Source of the DNA: JBJSXJ01 sp044235425
GTDB taxonomy: Bacteria; Planctomycetota; Planctomycetia; Pirellulales; Pirellulaceae
Length of the DNA: 64,000 nucleotides
Reading direction: 5' to 3'
Assembly: GCA_044235425.1 (NCBI GenBank)
Contig: JBIIHW010000029.1
Location: forward strand, 1 to 64,000
The translations under genes and the position numbers were made by a program. A model generated the notes under the pieces. The model made no database searches and was not told the origin of the DNA. It was given only the letters and a program-made list of their open reading frames with translations. This document shows, one piece after another, positions 7,734-17,731 of the stretch. Positions within the stretch are counted from its first letter, which is position 1, and the number at the start of each line of letters is the position of its first letter.

Positions 7734-9322
7734 AACGCTCCCCGTTCGGCGCCCCCATAGCTCAATCCTCAACTCGATCGCACCATCGTGCGGATGGTGC
7801 GAGTTGGTGGAGTGGGTTACTTCTGCTCGTGACCTTTTTGGTCTTGTTTCTCGCACGGGCAGCCGAACCTGCCGAAGCACAGTCGTCACCTGAATCTTCC
7901 ACAGCGCAGCCAGCGAACAATCAAGCTCCACTTCTGTGGGCTGCCGATGCCGAAGGCGGCGCTCCCTACATGTTCTATGATCCGGCTGACCCCAGTCGAA
8001 TGATCGGTTACGAGTATGAAATGATTCAATTGCTCGCTCGCGAAGTAGGGCGTCCCATTGAATTCAAGCAGTACAGCTTCGAGAGTCTGGTTTCGGGCTT
8101 GAAGCGTGGTGACTTCCATTTCGTCATGAATGGTCTGGAAGTCACGCCGGCACGCGAACGCGAGCTGCGGTTATCGCGTCCCTATTATCGCTGCCCACTC
8201 CAGTTGGTCGTACGTGCCGATGACGATCGCTTCACCGATCTTGAATCCATCCGAGCAAAAGGTGGAGTCGTGGCGTCACTCGGAGAAACACGCGCTGCTT
8301 GGCTGCTTAAAGATCGTGGCATTCGCGCCCGTATCTACGATGCACCTCTCGAACCCTACACGGAGTTGGAAGTAGGTCGAGTGGATGCGGTGCTGCTTGA
8401 CCTGCCCATCGCAAACTTTTACGCCAAGCCCAAGGCCTCGCTTAAACTCCTCGGTCCGCCCATCAGTCCAGGCTACTACGTCATCGCCTTTCGCAAAGAA
8501 GACGAAGCACTTGCCCAGCAGTTTGATGCTGCCATTTTGCGCATTGGTCGATCCGGTGAACTGCAGGAGCTGCTGGAGCGTTGGGAGTTATGGAGTGACG
8601 ATCAAGCGCTGCTCTTTGGTGACGAACCGCCACCTCCTTTGGAGGCGGTTGGCGTGACCGATCAAACCACGGTCGACCAATATCTGGACCTGCTTGTTAC
8701 CGCCGCCTGGCTAACCATCAAGATCTCCATCTCATCCATGGCCGTGGCGATGATCATTGGACTACCAGTCGCACTTTGTCGCCTTTACGGACCGCGCCCG
8801 CTACAGCTTGCGGCGCTCAGTTACGTCGAATTCTTCCGCGGTATCCCCGTGCTGATCCTGCTCTACTTCATCTACTACGGTCTGGCCACGATAAGTAAAG
8901 ACACCGCTTGGTCCTGGCTGTTTAACTTGCATCCCTTCTTTGCCTCGGTCGTCGCACTGGGCATCAACTATGCGGCCTACGAGGCGGAAATTTATCGAGC
9001 AGGATTGCTATCGATTCCAGCGGGACAATGGGAGGCTGCCGCCTCCCTTGGCATGTCCTCTTTTACGACATTTCGACGGATCATTCTGCCGCAAGCGCTG
9101 CGTGTCATCATTCCCCCGGTAACAAACGACTTCGTGGCGCTGTTCAAGGATACTAGTCTGGTGAGCATGATCGGGATGGTTGAACTGAGTAAACAATATC
9201 AGCTCACTGCCAAATCGAATGGTCGATATTTTGAAGTGGGAATCGTCACGGCACTCCTCTATCTCGTGATGTCAGTGCCACTCAGTTATTTGGCCCGCTG
9301 GCTGGAAAAGCGATGGCAATAA
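7730..9322 (+). CDS. Polar amino-acid ABC transporter: binding protein fused to permease
   Basis: 530 residues. The frame is open from 7568, but the start is placed at ATG 7730, which overlaps the ilvB stop (ATGA) and begins a signal-like segment: basic residues, then GLLLLVTFLVLFLA and a polar stretch. Residues about 60-300 form a family-3 solute-binding domain (YEYEMIQLLAREVGRPIEF, GDFHFVMNGLEVTPAREREL, LEVGRVDAVLLDLP). Residues about 320-530 are a His/Glu/Gln-type permease with an EAA-loop motif, EAAASLGMSSFTTFRRIILPQ. Import of a polar amino acid is the likely role. The ATPase partner is not next to it and must be encoded elsewhere. Such binding-protein/permease fusions are known in bacteria. 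Confidence 0.88.
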   Translation: MKRSPFGAPIAQSSTRSHHRADGASWWSGLLLLVTFLVLFLARAAEPAEAQSSPESSTAQPANNQAPLLWAADAEGGAPYMFYDPADPSRMIGYEYEMIQLLAREVGRPIEFKQYSFESLVSGLKRGDFHFVMNGLEVTPARERELRLSRPYYRCPLQLVVRADDDRFTDLESIRAKGGVVASLGETRAAWLLKDRGIRARIYDAPLEPYTELEVGRVDAVLLDLPIANFYAKPKASLKLLGPPISPGYYVIAFRKEDEALAQQFDAAILRIGRSGELQELLERWELWSDDQALLFGDEPPPPLEAVGVTDQTTVDQYLDLLVTAAWLTIKISISSMAVAMIIGLPVALCRLYGPRPLQLAALSYVEFFRGIPVLILLYFIYYGLATISKDTAWSWLFNLHPFFASVVALGINYAAYEAEIYRAGLLSIPAGQWEAAASLGMSSFTTFRRIILPQALRVIIPPVTNDFVALFKDTSLVSMIGMVELSKQYQLTAKSNGRYFEVGIVTALLYLVMSVPLSYLARWLEKRWQ

Positions 9323-9323
9323 G

Positions 9324-11420
9324 ATGTCGCAGCCAAGTGATATCCTCGGGCCGGATGGGCGCATTGCCGCTCGTTTGAAGAACTACGAGTCACGGCCGCA
9401 GCAATTGCAGTTCGCCGACTCCGTCGCAGAGGCGCTCCGCGATGGCAAACACTTAATTGCCGAAGCGGGCACCGGTGTAGGAAAGAGCTTCGGTTACCTC
9501 GTACCTGCTATCCTGTGGGCAACCGAAGCCGAGGGGCGGATGGCAGCCCAGCAAGCGACCAACACGCCGCCATCAAATTCATCTGACAACCATCCAAATC
9601 CAGCAGATCATGCCCGCGGACGCGCGAATGCAAAATCGGACACGGAGAAAGATCGGCCACGGCGAGTGATCGTGTCCACGCATACGATCAGTCTGCAGGA
9701 GCAACTACTCAAAAAAGATCTACCGCTGCTCAAAAGCGTGATTCCACGTGAATTCACCGCCGTGCTCGCCAAAGGACGCGGTAACTACATCAGCCGCCGT
9801 CGGCTACAACTCGCGCGAGCCAAACTCAGCAGTCTCTTTAGTACCGATACAGAATACGATCAAATTCGACAGCTCCAGCAGTGGGTCGATAACACCCGCG
9901 AGGGCTCGCTGAGTGATTTGAGCTTCAAACCCCTGCCGACGGTTTGGGATGAAGTGCGTAGCGATAGCGGTAACTGCCTTGGTAAAAATTGTGAACATCA
10001 TGAAGAATGTTTTTTCTTTTTGGCACGACGCCGAGTGCAAAACGCGCAGATCATCGTTGTTAATCACGCCCTTTTCTTCAGTGACTTGGCACTGCGGCGC
10101 AATCAAGTCTCGATTCTTCCAGACTACGACGCGGTGATTTTTGACGAAGCACACACGGTCGAATCGGTCGCCGGTGATCACTTGGGACTCAAGATCACCT
10201 CCGGCCAAGTGCAATTCATTCTCAATAAACTTTACAACGAGCACACGCTCAAAGGTCTGCTGCTCCCCGATCATTTTCAGGAAGAACGTGAGTTAACTCA
10301 GCATTTACAGGTACTAGCAAGCGATTTTTTTGCGGATCTGTATGAGTGGAATCAATCGTCGCAAAACAAGAACGGACGAGTACGTGAAGGGGGAATCGTG
10401 CCGAATACGCTATCGGTACCCCTGCGAGCACTGGGTAATAAACTCCTGCGACTCGCTCAGCAGACGGAAGTTGTCGACCAGAAACAGGATTTTCTCTCCG
10501 CCAGCGAACGACTGACGGTGCTCGCGGCTGAAATTGATGAATGGCTCACGCAAGCGCTGGACGGTGCTGTGTACTGGATCGAGGCCTCACAGAATCGTCA
10601 TCGACATTTGCGCGTGGAGTTATCAGCCGCTCCAATTGATGTCGGCCCCACACTCGCCGCTCAGTTGTTTCAAAAAGTGTCCACCGTTGTCATGACAAGT
10701 GCAACACTCAGCGTTGGCCGTAGTCGGGATGAATTTGATTTTCTCAAATCCCGAGTGGGACTAACTCAAGCGAATGCTTTACGAGTGGGAAGCCCATTTG
10801 ATTACCAGCGTCAAGCGAAATTGATTTTGCTGGATGATATGCCGGATCCAACATCACAGCGTGAACAATATGAACTAGCGATGATTGAGATGATCCGTCG
10901 TTACGTAGAGCGTACGGATGGTCACGCATTTGTGTTGTTCACAAGCTACGATTTGCTCCGCCGTGCTGCGGCCGCACTCACAGGTTGGCTGGCCTCCCAA
11001 AACCTGGCTCTTTACAGCCAAGCTGATGGTGGACCCCGCAATCAGCTCACAGATCGTTTCAAAGCAAATCCACGTGGAGTGCTGTTTGGCACGGATAGTT
11101 TCTGGCAAGGAGTCGATGTGCCGGGTGATGCACTGCAGAATGTGATCATCACCAAGTTGCCATTCAGCGTGCCCGACCAACCGCTCCTGGAAGCTCGATT
11201 GGAAGCAATTCGCGCCCGCGGCGGAAACCCCTTCAATGACTATCAGCTGCCGGAAGCGGTGATTAAACTGCGTCAGGGTTTCGGACGACTCATTCGCACT
11301 CAACGCGATCACGGCATCGTTGTGATTCTGGATCCCAGAGTTCGCACCAAAATGTACGGTCGAAAATTCCTCGAGTCCCTGCCGGACTGTCAGATCGTCA
11401 ACGAAAAATTCCGCTCGTGA
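9324..11420 (+). CDS. dinG: DinG/XPD-family ATP-dependent DNA helicase
   Basis: 698 residues, beginning one base after the transporter stop codon. A superfamily 2 helicase of the DinG/YoaA/XPD group. Walker A is EAGTGVGKS at residues 47-55; the DEAH box is in VIFDEAHTVESVAGDH. Between motifs I and II lie four cysteines near CLGKNCEHHEEC and the region just before it, consistent with the iron-sulfur cluster of this family. The VVNHALFFSDL segment is typical. C-terminal motifs include VVMTSATL, VLFTSYDLLRRA, GTDSFWQGVDVPGD and QGFGRLIRT. These enzymes unwind 5'-to-3' and act on R-loops, D-loops or stalled forks. There is no 3'-5' exonuclease domain, so it is of the short form. An insert of polar low-complexity sequence lies at about residues 70-110. 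Confidence 0.9.
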   Translation: MSQPSDILGPDGRIAARLKNYESRPQQLQFADSVAEALRDGKHLIAEAGTGVGKSFGYLVPAILWATEAEGRMAAQQATNTPPSNSSDNHPNPADHARGRANAKSDTEKDRPRRVIVSTHTISLQEQLLKKDLPLLKSVIPREFTAVLAKGRGNYISRRRLQLARAKLSSLFSTDTEYDQIRQLQQWVDNTREGSLSDLSFKPLPTVWDEVRSDSGNCLGKNCEHHEECFFFLARRRVQNAQIIVVNHALFFSDLALRRNQVSILPDYDAVIFDEAHTVESVAGDHLGLKITSGQVQFILNKLYNEHTLKGLLLPDHFQEERELTQHLQVLASDFFADLYEWNQSSQNKNGRVREGGIVPNTLSVPLRALGNKLLRLAQQTEVVDQKQDFLSASERLTVLAAEIDEWLTQALDGAVYWIEASQNRHRHLRVELSAAPIDVGPTLAAQLFQKVSTVVMTSATLSVGRSRDEFDFLKSRVGLTQANALRVGSPFDYQRQAKLILLDDMPDPTSQREQYELAMIEMIRRYVERTDGHAFVLFTSYDLLRRAAAALTGWLASQNLALYSQADGGPRNQLTDRFKANPRGVLFGTDSFWQGVDVPGDALQNVIITKLPFSVPDQPLLEARLEAIRARGGNPFNDYQLPEAVIKLRQGFGRLIRTQRDHGIVVILDPRVRTKMYGRKFLESLPDCQIVNEKFRS

Positions 11421-11661
11421 ACCTGTCCTGGTTCACCAGCAAATGGAATCTTGTGGGTCACGAGTTAGCAAATTGGTGAGGGCCTCCTGCCATTCGGATC
11501 TGCAGCGTCGTGCTTCCAATGTCACTCAAGGCGTTGAATATCGCATCTCGTGGAATACGTCGCCGAGTCATTTTCGACCCTCCTGAACGCCTCCCTGAGA
11601 CTCCGGGACACTATCCTGTTTTTCCCCCGATGCCTGTCCAGCTTTTGGGGTCCACTTCAGC

Positions 11662-12681
11662 CTACATCCCGGGACCGGAGGTAGCCGCCATACTGGGCTG
11701 ACCTTGCTCCAGGTTCGCTCGCAGCTTCAGAAACGTGGCATCACCAGGGAAGCGACGCTGGCCCTCGGCGACCGTAGCTCGGGCCGCCACAAGGTCACCC
11801 AATCTCATTTGGCAGTCCGCCAGCTGGATCAGACAGGCAGCAGGGACCGTACCAGCCTGCACCGCCTGCGATAAACTGGCTGCTGCATCATCGTATCGAG
11901 CCAGTGAATGCTGAGTGATGCCACGCAAGAAATGCACCTGAGCCGGAATCTGGTGTGGCGGATATTGTTCGCTTAATGCATCCAACGTCGATAAGGCACG
12001 CTGAGGCCGCTGTTGTTGCTGGTACACCTCCGCTACCGCTAGCTCCACGCGGTAGAAATGAGGCTCCGCCTGCAGGGCACGATGATAGCTCCCCAGTGCC
12101 GCCTCCAAGTCTCCACCCGCGCGCTGCACATCACCCTGCAATGCCCAGGCACTGGCTAACTGCCGCTTTGTTCGCAGCGCTCGTTCGACGCAGACTGACG
12201 CGCCATCTCGATCATTTCGCGACAATCGCATTTCCCCTAATCGCACCAGCATCTCGGGGTCGCCACCCGACAAATTCACTCCCTCTTCCATCTGCCGAAT
12301 CGCTAAATCCCATTCCCCACGCTGCCACAACGCTTCGGCATGCCCCGCTCGCGATCGCTCGTCCGTCGGGCAATGCTGGATCGCTCGCTGAAAATTCAAT
12401 TCCGCCTCTTCCCAATGTCCACGCTGTAAGGCATCGGTTCCGCGCAGGTTGAGCTGCCGCGAGGCCAGGATTTGGGCCGATGGAGCGGAGCGATTCAGCA
12501 ACCGACATCCGGAACCACTACTCACCAAAAGTAGCGCCAGCGCTGGTAGTAGAAGAAAAGTGAACGGGTGAGACCGCCGCGAATCGTCGTTGGAAAACGA
12601 CCACGCCCGGCCCGATCCGGAGTTCATTCCGGTCGATCGCTCTCGCCGAATCCATTCGTTCGAGTGCCGCGATCCACGCAT
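11662..12681 (-). CDS. TPR-repeat lipoprotein
   Basis: Up to 339 residues. The longest start (ATG 12679-12681) has a GGAAGTGAG-like site; a second ATG at 12625-12627 would shorten the N-terminus by 18 residues. A hydrophobic run of Leu/Ala ends in VSSGSGCRLL, which could be a lipobox. The rest is an all-helical array of tetratricopeptide repeats, for example RGTDALQRGHWEEAELNFQR, then AEALWQRGEWDLAIRQMEEG, ALGSYHRALQAEPHFYRVEL and FLRGITQHSLARYDDAAASL, about eight repeats to near the end. TPRs mediate protein contacts, and the partner is unknown. It is divergent from the next gene, with a 247-base gap. Confidence 0.75.
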   Translation of the reverse strand: MRGSRHSNEWIRRERSTGMNSGSGRAWSFSNDDSRRSHPFTFLLLPALALLLVSSGSGCRLLNRSAPSAQILASRQLNLRGTDALQRGHWEEAELNFQRAIQHCPTDERSRAGHAEALWQRGEWDLAIRQMEEGVNLSGGDPEMLVRLGEMRLSRNDRDGASVCVERALRTKRQLASAWALQGDVQRAGGDLEAALGSYHRALQAEPHFYRVELAVAEVYQQQQRPQRALSTLDALSEQYPPHQIPAQVHFLRGITQHSLARYDDAAASLSQAVQAGTVPAACLIQLADCQMRLGDLVAARATVAEGQRRFPGDATFLKLRANLEQGQPSMAATSGPGM

Positions 12682-12928
12682 TTGCCGCTCACTTCCAGGT
12701 GGTCATCCTGACCCCCTAACCGCTATCATCGGCAATCCGCCGAGCCGGATTCCAATCATAACCGGACTCTTTGCCCTCAGAAGTGCGGGAAATTAGCGAA
12801 TTCCCATCGGGGAAACAACGTCAAACCGCGCCAAGTCTCCCCTCCCCCGCTCTCGACCTTTACTAAATCCATTCCATGCAAGAAGATAGAGCGAAACTGG
12901 CAGACTAAAACCATAAGCGATCGCCACC

Positions 12929-13351
12929 ATGACCAGCCGCTATAACAAACTTGGTTTCCCCGTTCTGTTTCCCGAAAACTGGGAGATCACCGAAGAACAA
13001 ACCGAAGGCTCGCCCCGCTCTCTCTCCCTGCAATCTCCATCGGGAGCGGTCTGGATCCTGCAGATCTTCCCCGCCAGTTCCCCCAAAGAACTCACCGAAC
13101 AAGCTCTCAACACGATGCGCGCTGAGTACGAATCGGTGGAGGCGGAACCAATTCTGGAGGTACTCGAAGGTCACGAACTGGTCGGATTCGATATGAACTT
13201 CTACTGCCTCGACTTCCTCGTCACCGCGCAGGCGGTGAGCTTCCATCATCGCCACGAAACACTCGTCGTTTTCAACCAAGCCGAATCACGCGACTACGAA
13301 GAACTGGCCCCTGTTTTTCGCGCGATGCTCATCGGGATTCTGCGCGGCTAA
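12929..13351 (+). CDS. Small conserved-looking soluble protein of unknown function
   Basis: 140 residues with no signal peptide, membrane segment or cysteine cluster. The sequence (NKLGFPVLFPENWEITEEQ near the start; LVVFNQAESRDYEELAPVFR near the end) has an alternating beta-strand look, somewhat like PsbP/Mog1-type folds, in which a weak N-terminal strand precedes a single domain. That comparison is only a guess. It stands alone between divergent and convergent minus-strand genes. No strong ribosome binding site is visible before the ATG. Confidence 0.6.
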   Translation: MTSRYNKLGFPVLFPENWEITEEQTEGSPRSLSLQSPSGAVWILQIFPASSPKELTEQALNTMRAEYESVEAEPILEVLEGHELVGFDMNFYCLDFLVTAQAVSFHHRHETLVVFNQAESRDYEELAPVFRAMLIGILRG

Positions 13352-13421
13352 CCACCACGACAAACAGCAACAAACCGAACCACGTATTTCACGCATCAGA
13401 CGAATTTCACAAATCGCTGGT

Positions 13422-16400
13422 TTACTTGCCGACGTCGTCGTAGATCGGTAAGTGACGATAATAGACCTCCAGCGACAACAGATTCATGGTCGTTACATAC
13501 AAGCGCCCAGCGTGTGCTGCCCAGCGATCAGGAACCGGGCCAAGCGGCTCCCAGCTGCCTGCCATCGGCCCCTCCATAACCTGACTCTGTGTCAACAACG
13601 GATGGAGACGACCATTCCACTCGCTCCAATACTTGCCGCCCATATGGAACATAACCTGGGTGGCATAGTACCAGTAGTATGTATCCCGTTCGGGATTGCG
13701 CACGGTGCCGATTAGTGGCGGGTACTGAGCGAGCACATCGGCACCTTTCAGCATATCGCTTTGATCACGCCGCCAGCCGGTGTAGAGCCGCATCAGTAAA
13801 CCGACCGAGGTCATGGTGCGAGTTGGCTCACGGCCGTGTCGCTGCGACGGCGTGTCTGGGGCCAAGGGATTGTAGCGATAGAGATGTCGTTGAGTGGGAG
13901 AAGCTTGAGCATCATCCAGCCATTTGCGAATTCCTTGATACGCTTCAGGTGGCACCTTCAAGTTCGATAACTCACCACTCTTCATCGCCATCAACATCCA
14001 GCCACTTACCGAAGTATCCGCGCCAATTCCCGGTGCATAGCGCCAACCACCGCGCTGTTTATGCTGAGCGGCCACGATGAAGTTGATCGCCTTCTGAGCG
14101 GGTTCCTTCAGGGCCGGATCTTGTGTCATCCCATACGCCTCACACAAGGCAAGCGTGGCAACACTGTGACTATATAACCAGACACTGCGATTCGATTCGT
14201 CATCCATCGGTACGAATAGATCACCATCCGGTCGCTGATTCTTCACTAAATGATCAAGCCCCGCGCGCACCGCTTGCTGATACTTGTGCTCTCGATGGTT
14301 GTAGCCCGCACCTTGAAAGGCGATGAGCGCCAAGGCGGTAGCTGCGGTATTCGATGATAAAGCCGCCTCCTCTCCCGCTACGCTCAAGCTCCAACTGCCA
14401 TCAGGTGATTGGTAGCGAGCGAGAAAGGCCAGACCACGTTCGATCGTCTCCTCTGTTTCCGGTGGTGGACTACCGCTGCCCCGCGCGTTCCCCGGCACTC
14501 GACCTGCACGTTGTCGGAATGAATCAGTGGGGAGCACTGCGGCGGTACTCGTGCTCGGCACTCCACCCACTTGTTGTCGCAGGAGTCGCGCACTGCGCAG
14601 TTGAACCTGCAAGGAATCGGCACTGGCTAATCTCGTCGTCACACCGACGTCTGGAGTTGACTCGCTACCTAAACCTCCCGCACCTGCAGCCGCTGCCGCA
14701 TCCACGTTCAGAGCCGCTCCGGTCGCCTGTCGTTGCAGTTTGGCACGTCCGTCTGCCGTCATGACATGGTCCGAGGTGGCTTGAGCTACTTCGCTGGGAA
14801 CCGCCGGCAAATCAACGGGATCTCCGTTACCCGGCGAGTTGGCCAGTGCGGCGGCGCGGGGTACGCCGGCTAATCCCTCCAGCGCTGCCGGCGTCAATGG
14901 CCCCTTCTCTGCCCCGGCCTCCGCCAGCCGTCGACCAGGCGATGCTCCAGGTTGCCCGACGAGCGGTGAATCGGTGGGCTTGGTCGATGTCACGACGCCA
15001 TCGAGTTCATTAGGGGTGGCACCGCTGGCACTTGCTTGTCCCCGTTCAGCGGCGGCACCCGCCGTACCGCGGGCCGGTCCATCCAGCGGTCGCCCGCGCG
15101 TCATCGTAGTCGCGGCGAGCGCTTTAAGTGCTGAGTCTCCGTTTCCGGCGGCACCCGTATTCGGGTTCGTCTCGCCGCTCGCCGCGGTCCCAGCCGCATC
15201 TGCCGTCACGCTGGTATTCGCGCCGCCCGCTATGCCCTGCGCACCAAGTGCCGCTCGAGCCAATCGGCGAGCCTTCGTTTCCTCGTCTTCATCCGTGGCG
15301 GTCGGTTGTCCGCCTCCGTTCGAACCTGCAGCTGCTCCATCCGCCTCCTGCGCTCGACTTAATCTCGTGGCCGCAGCCAGGGGTGCTGCAGTGGATAACT
15401 CAGTGGGTCCGGCAGCCGCGCCGCTGGTAGGACCACCTGCTGACGCCGCTTCACCGCTGCGACTACCGCGCGCCGTGGCCACCGCTTGGGGCTGGACCTC
15501 CTCCGCCGCCGGTGCTCCACCGCCCGTGCCGGCCGGCGCGACCGGCACCAACGCAGCTTGGCGACTGGCAATCGTCGCTTGTGGTCCACCACCACCGCGA
15601 TCTCGTTCGATCATCGTCGTTGGCGTATCAAAATTGATCGTCGGCTGACCACCTCCCGACGCCCGTCCTGTACCTTTTTCAGCCACCATCGTCGTCGGCC
15701 CTAAATCGACATCCACTCGACCAGCAGCCGCTGTGACCGGACCTGGCGCCGCATTGGAATTGGACTGCGTCACCGCCGCACTGGAACTAGCCGTCAATTC
15801 ACTTGGACGACTGCTACCGACCATCGTGGCATTCGGAGCTGCTTCAGCTTGAATCGTCGCACTGGGGCGATCAGCTCCCGCAACACTGCGGCGAACACTT
15901 GCCGGTGCCGCTGGCGAGAGCGCTGGCCCCTCCGGCAAATTTTGACTCGCCTGAGCCCGTTGAGCGGCACCGGAAGCTGTCAATGCCGGACTGACACTCG
16001 CCGCCGTCGTGCGATCCAAGTTGAACGACTCACCCGCCCCAGCCATTCCTTCCGTCGACTTGCTCACCGCTACTTTGGTGGCCCGCGCTACATCGGTCGC
16101 CGGCGTTTTGGACTGCGCCAGTGCTGGACTTTCCACTGGACTGGGTGAAGCCTCTGCCGCTGCCGTCCGTGCTGCCCGCGCCGGATTCTTCGTCACTGGC
16201 GCCAGCGGATCGATCGTCGGCAGCGCTGCCGAATTAACTCGCGCGACCATCGGTGGCGCCACCGACTGAGCAGCCGATTCTGCCTGCTGCGGGCGAGCGG
16301 GCTGGAGCCGATCGGTCGACGGATCCGTGGCGGTCTGTCGATTCACGGCCACCGCGGCCGGTGCAGGCTGGATTCGCGCGGCAGTTTGCGGAGCCGAATT

Positions 16401-17684
16401 TGCAGCGACATCAGCAGGCTGTGTGACCACATTCGCCGGTGTGGCCGTCTGCGATTTTCCCATCATCGCTACTTTCGCTGACGATTCTGCCGTTGGCTGC
16501 TCGCTGGCTTGGTTAGCGCGAGCGGGGCGAGCAGCCGTCGCCTCCGTACGACTCGGCGGAGTATTCGCTTCCGCCTCCCGCGCCTGCGCGGCAGCTGCTG
16601 CTGGACTGGCCCGGCCAACCCGAGTGGCATTGGCAGCTAGTGTTCCTGCGGGCGCAGACCGAGCGGCAGCCACCTCGGGTGAGCTCGCTGCCGGCGTGGC
16701 GGTCACACGAGCATCTTCGGCTGGGGAAGCAACTCGTGGATTCGATGTCGATCGAGCCAACGGTGAACTAGTCGTCTCTCGTGGCTGATCCGTCCGATTA
16801 GCTCGCGCGACTATCGCCGTCGCCGATGTCGGCGAGGGAACTGCCGTCGTCGCCGTTGCAGCAGGCTGATTGCGAGGTCCCATCGCCGCTTCAACCGGCG
16901 ACGTCGTGGCTTGTCGAGCGACCGCTGTCGATTCCGCGCGCCGCGCTGCCGGCTCAACTTTCTCCACTGGTACTGACTGCGGCACGTCGACCGTCTGGTT
17001 CGGCTGCTCCGTCGGTGCCGCCTGCCGTCGACTCAGCTGCGACGACTGCTCACTCGCCCGCGGCGCCGTTTCGCTGGTGGCGGATCGTGGTGTGATATTG
17101 GGCTTCAGCGTCGGCTGAGAATTGGGAACTGCGATCGGCTGCGACTCGCGCGGAAGATTATCGGGCTGTGTGTCTTGCCGAGCGACTTCATCGATAGCGC
17201 GCTGCGGTACCTCCACTTCGACAGGCTTCTCAAAATCTTGCTGCGGTCGCTGCTGTGGGTCCACAAAATGATGCTGAGCATATTCAGGAATCGTCACCGG
17301 CGGTGGCGACTCGACTAAATCACGCCGCGCCTTATTCCGCTGATCGCTCGACGAAAAGATCGTCGATTCCAACGACATCAAAATGAACAGGCAATGGATG
17401 ATGGCGCTGACCACCGCCGCTAACTGGGCTGCTCGCCGTAGCGTGCGTCCTTGAATGAACCGCAGCGCGATCATCAGCGATAGCACCACCAGCGGCACCC
17501 CAATCACACTCGTCCAGGCGTTGGCGTACCATCGCGAATCATCAAAGCGGAGATAGGCGAGCGACATGCCAACGAGGAAGCTACCGAGCACCATGAGCGC
17601 AACGTTCACAGGCCATAGCCGCTCGTCAAACGACGACTCAGCCGGCCGATCTACTTTGCGAATGATTCGTTTCATGTTGGCCAT
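13422..17684 (-). CDS. Giant TonB/TolA-like protein with Ala/Pro/Thr-rich linker and alpha/alpha-toroid C-terminus
   Basis: About 1420 residues. Start ATG 17684 has AAGGAAAAGG upstream; a GTG at 17693 is an alternative. Three membrane segments lie at about residues 26-45, 58-77 and 85-105. A basic N-terminus predicts that the rest is periplasmic. The third segment reads SAIIHCLFILMS: Ser93 and His97 match the SxxxH spacing of TonB/TolA helices that contact ExbB/TolQ. A Pro-rich stretch follows (SPPPVTIPEY, EKPVEVEVPQ), then about 900 residues of Ala/Thr/Pro/Ser low complexity with TTMVAEKG and TTMIERD motifs. From about residue 1070 a terpenoid-cyclase/prenyltransferase-like toroid starts (GLAFLARYQSPDGSWSL, then GLDHLVKNQRPDG). 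It follows exbB and exbD in one operon. Catalytic activity of the toroid is not shown by the sequence. Confidence 0.8.
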   Translation of the reverse strand: MANMKRIIRKVDRPAESSFDERLWPVNVALMVLGSFLVGMSLAYLRFDDSRWYANAWTSVIGVPLVVLSLMIALRFIQGRTLRRAAQLAAVVSAIIHCLFILMSLESTIFSSSDQRNKARRDLVESPPPVTIPEYAQHHFVDPQQRPQQDFEKPVEVEVPQRAIDEVARQDTQPDNLPRESQPIAVPNSQPTLKPNITPRSATSETAPRASEQSSQLSRRQAAPTEQPNQTVDVPQSVPVEKVEPAARRAESTAVARQATTSPVEAAMGPRNQPAATATTAVPSPTSATAIVARANRTDQPRETTSSPLARSTSNPRVASPAEDARVTATPAASSPEVAAARSAPAGTLAANATRVGRASPAAAAAQAREAEANTPPSRTEATAARPARANQASEQPTAESSAKVAMMGKSQTATPANVVTQPADVAANSAPQTAARIQPAPAAVAVNRQTATDPSTDRLQPARPQQAESAAQSVAPPMVARVNSAALPTIDPLAPVTKNPARAARTAAAEASPSPVESPALAQSKTPATDVARATKVAVSKSTEGMAGAGESFNLDRTTAASVSPALTASGAAQRAQASQNLPEGPALSPAAPASVRRSVAGADRPSATIQAEAAPNATMVGSSRPSELTASSSAAVTQSNSNAAPGPVTAAAGRVDVDLGPTTMVAEKGTGRASGGGQPTINFDTPTTMIERDRGGGGPQATIASRQAALVPVAPAGTGGGAPAAEEVQPQAVATARGSRSGEAASAGGPTSGAAAGPTELSTAAPLAAATRLSRAQEADGAAAGSNGGGQPTATDEDEETKARRLARAALGAQGIAGGANTSVTADAAGTAASGETNPNTGAAGNGDSALKALAATTMTRGRPLDGPARGTAGAAAERGQASASGATPNELDGVVTSTKPTDSPLVGQPGASPGRRLAEAGAEKGPLTPAALEGLAGVPRAAALANSPGNGDPVDLPAVPSEVAQATSDHVMTADGRAKLQRQATGAALNVDAAAAAGAGGLGSESTPDVGVTTRLASADSLQVQLRSARLLRQQVGGVPSTSTAAVLPTDSFRQRAGRVPGNARGSGSPPPETEETIERGLAFLARYQSPDGSWSLSVAGEEAALSSNTAATALALIAFQGAGYNHREHKYQQAVRAGLDHLVKNQRPDGDLFVPMDDESNRSVWLYSHSVATLALCEAYGMTQDPALKEPAQKAINFIVAAQHKQRGGWRYAPGIGADTSVSGWMLMAMKSGELSNLKVPPEAYQGIRKWLDDAQASPTQRHLYRYNPLAPDTPSQRHGREPTRTMTSVGLLMRLYTGWRRDQSDMLKGADVLAQYPPLIGTVRNPERDTYYWYYATQVMFHMGGKYWSEWNGRLHPLLTQSQVMEGPMAGSWEPLGPVPDRWAAHAGRLYVTTMNLLSLEVYYRHLPIYDDVGK

Positions 17685-17731
17685 CGCGGCCACCCTTTTC
17701 CTTCGTCCGTTCTCTCTTGCCAGCAGCAGCT

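Noticed and set aside
14839..16788. Long plus-strand open frames (for example 14839-15648 and 16327-16788)
   Set aside because: They mirror the Ala/Thr/Pro low-complexity region of the giant minus-strand gene; GC-rich repeats keep several frames open by chance.
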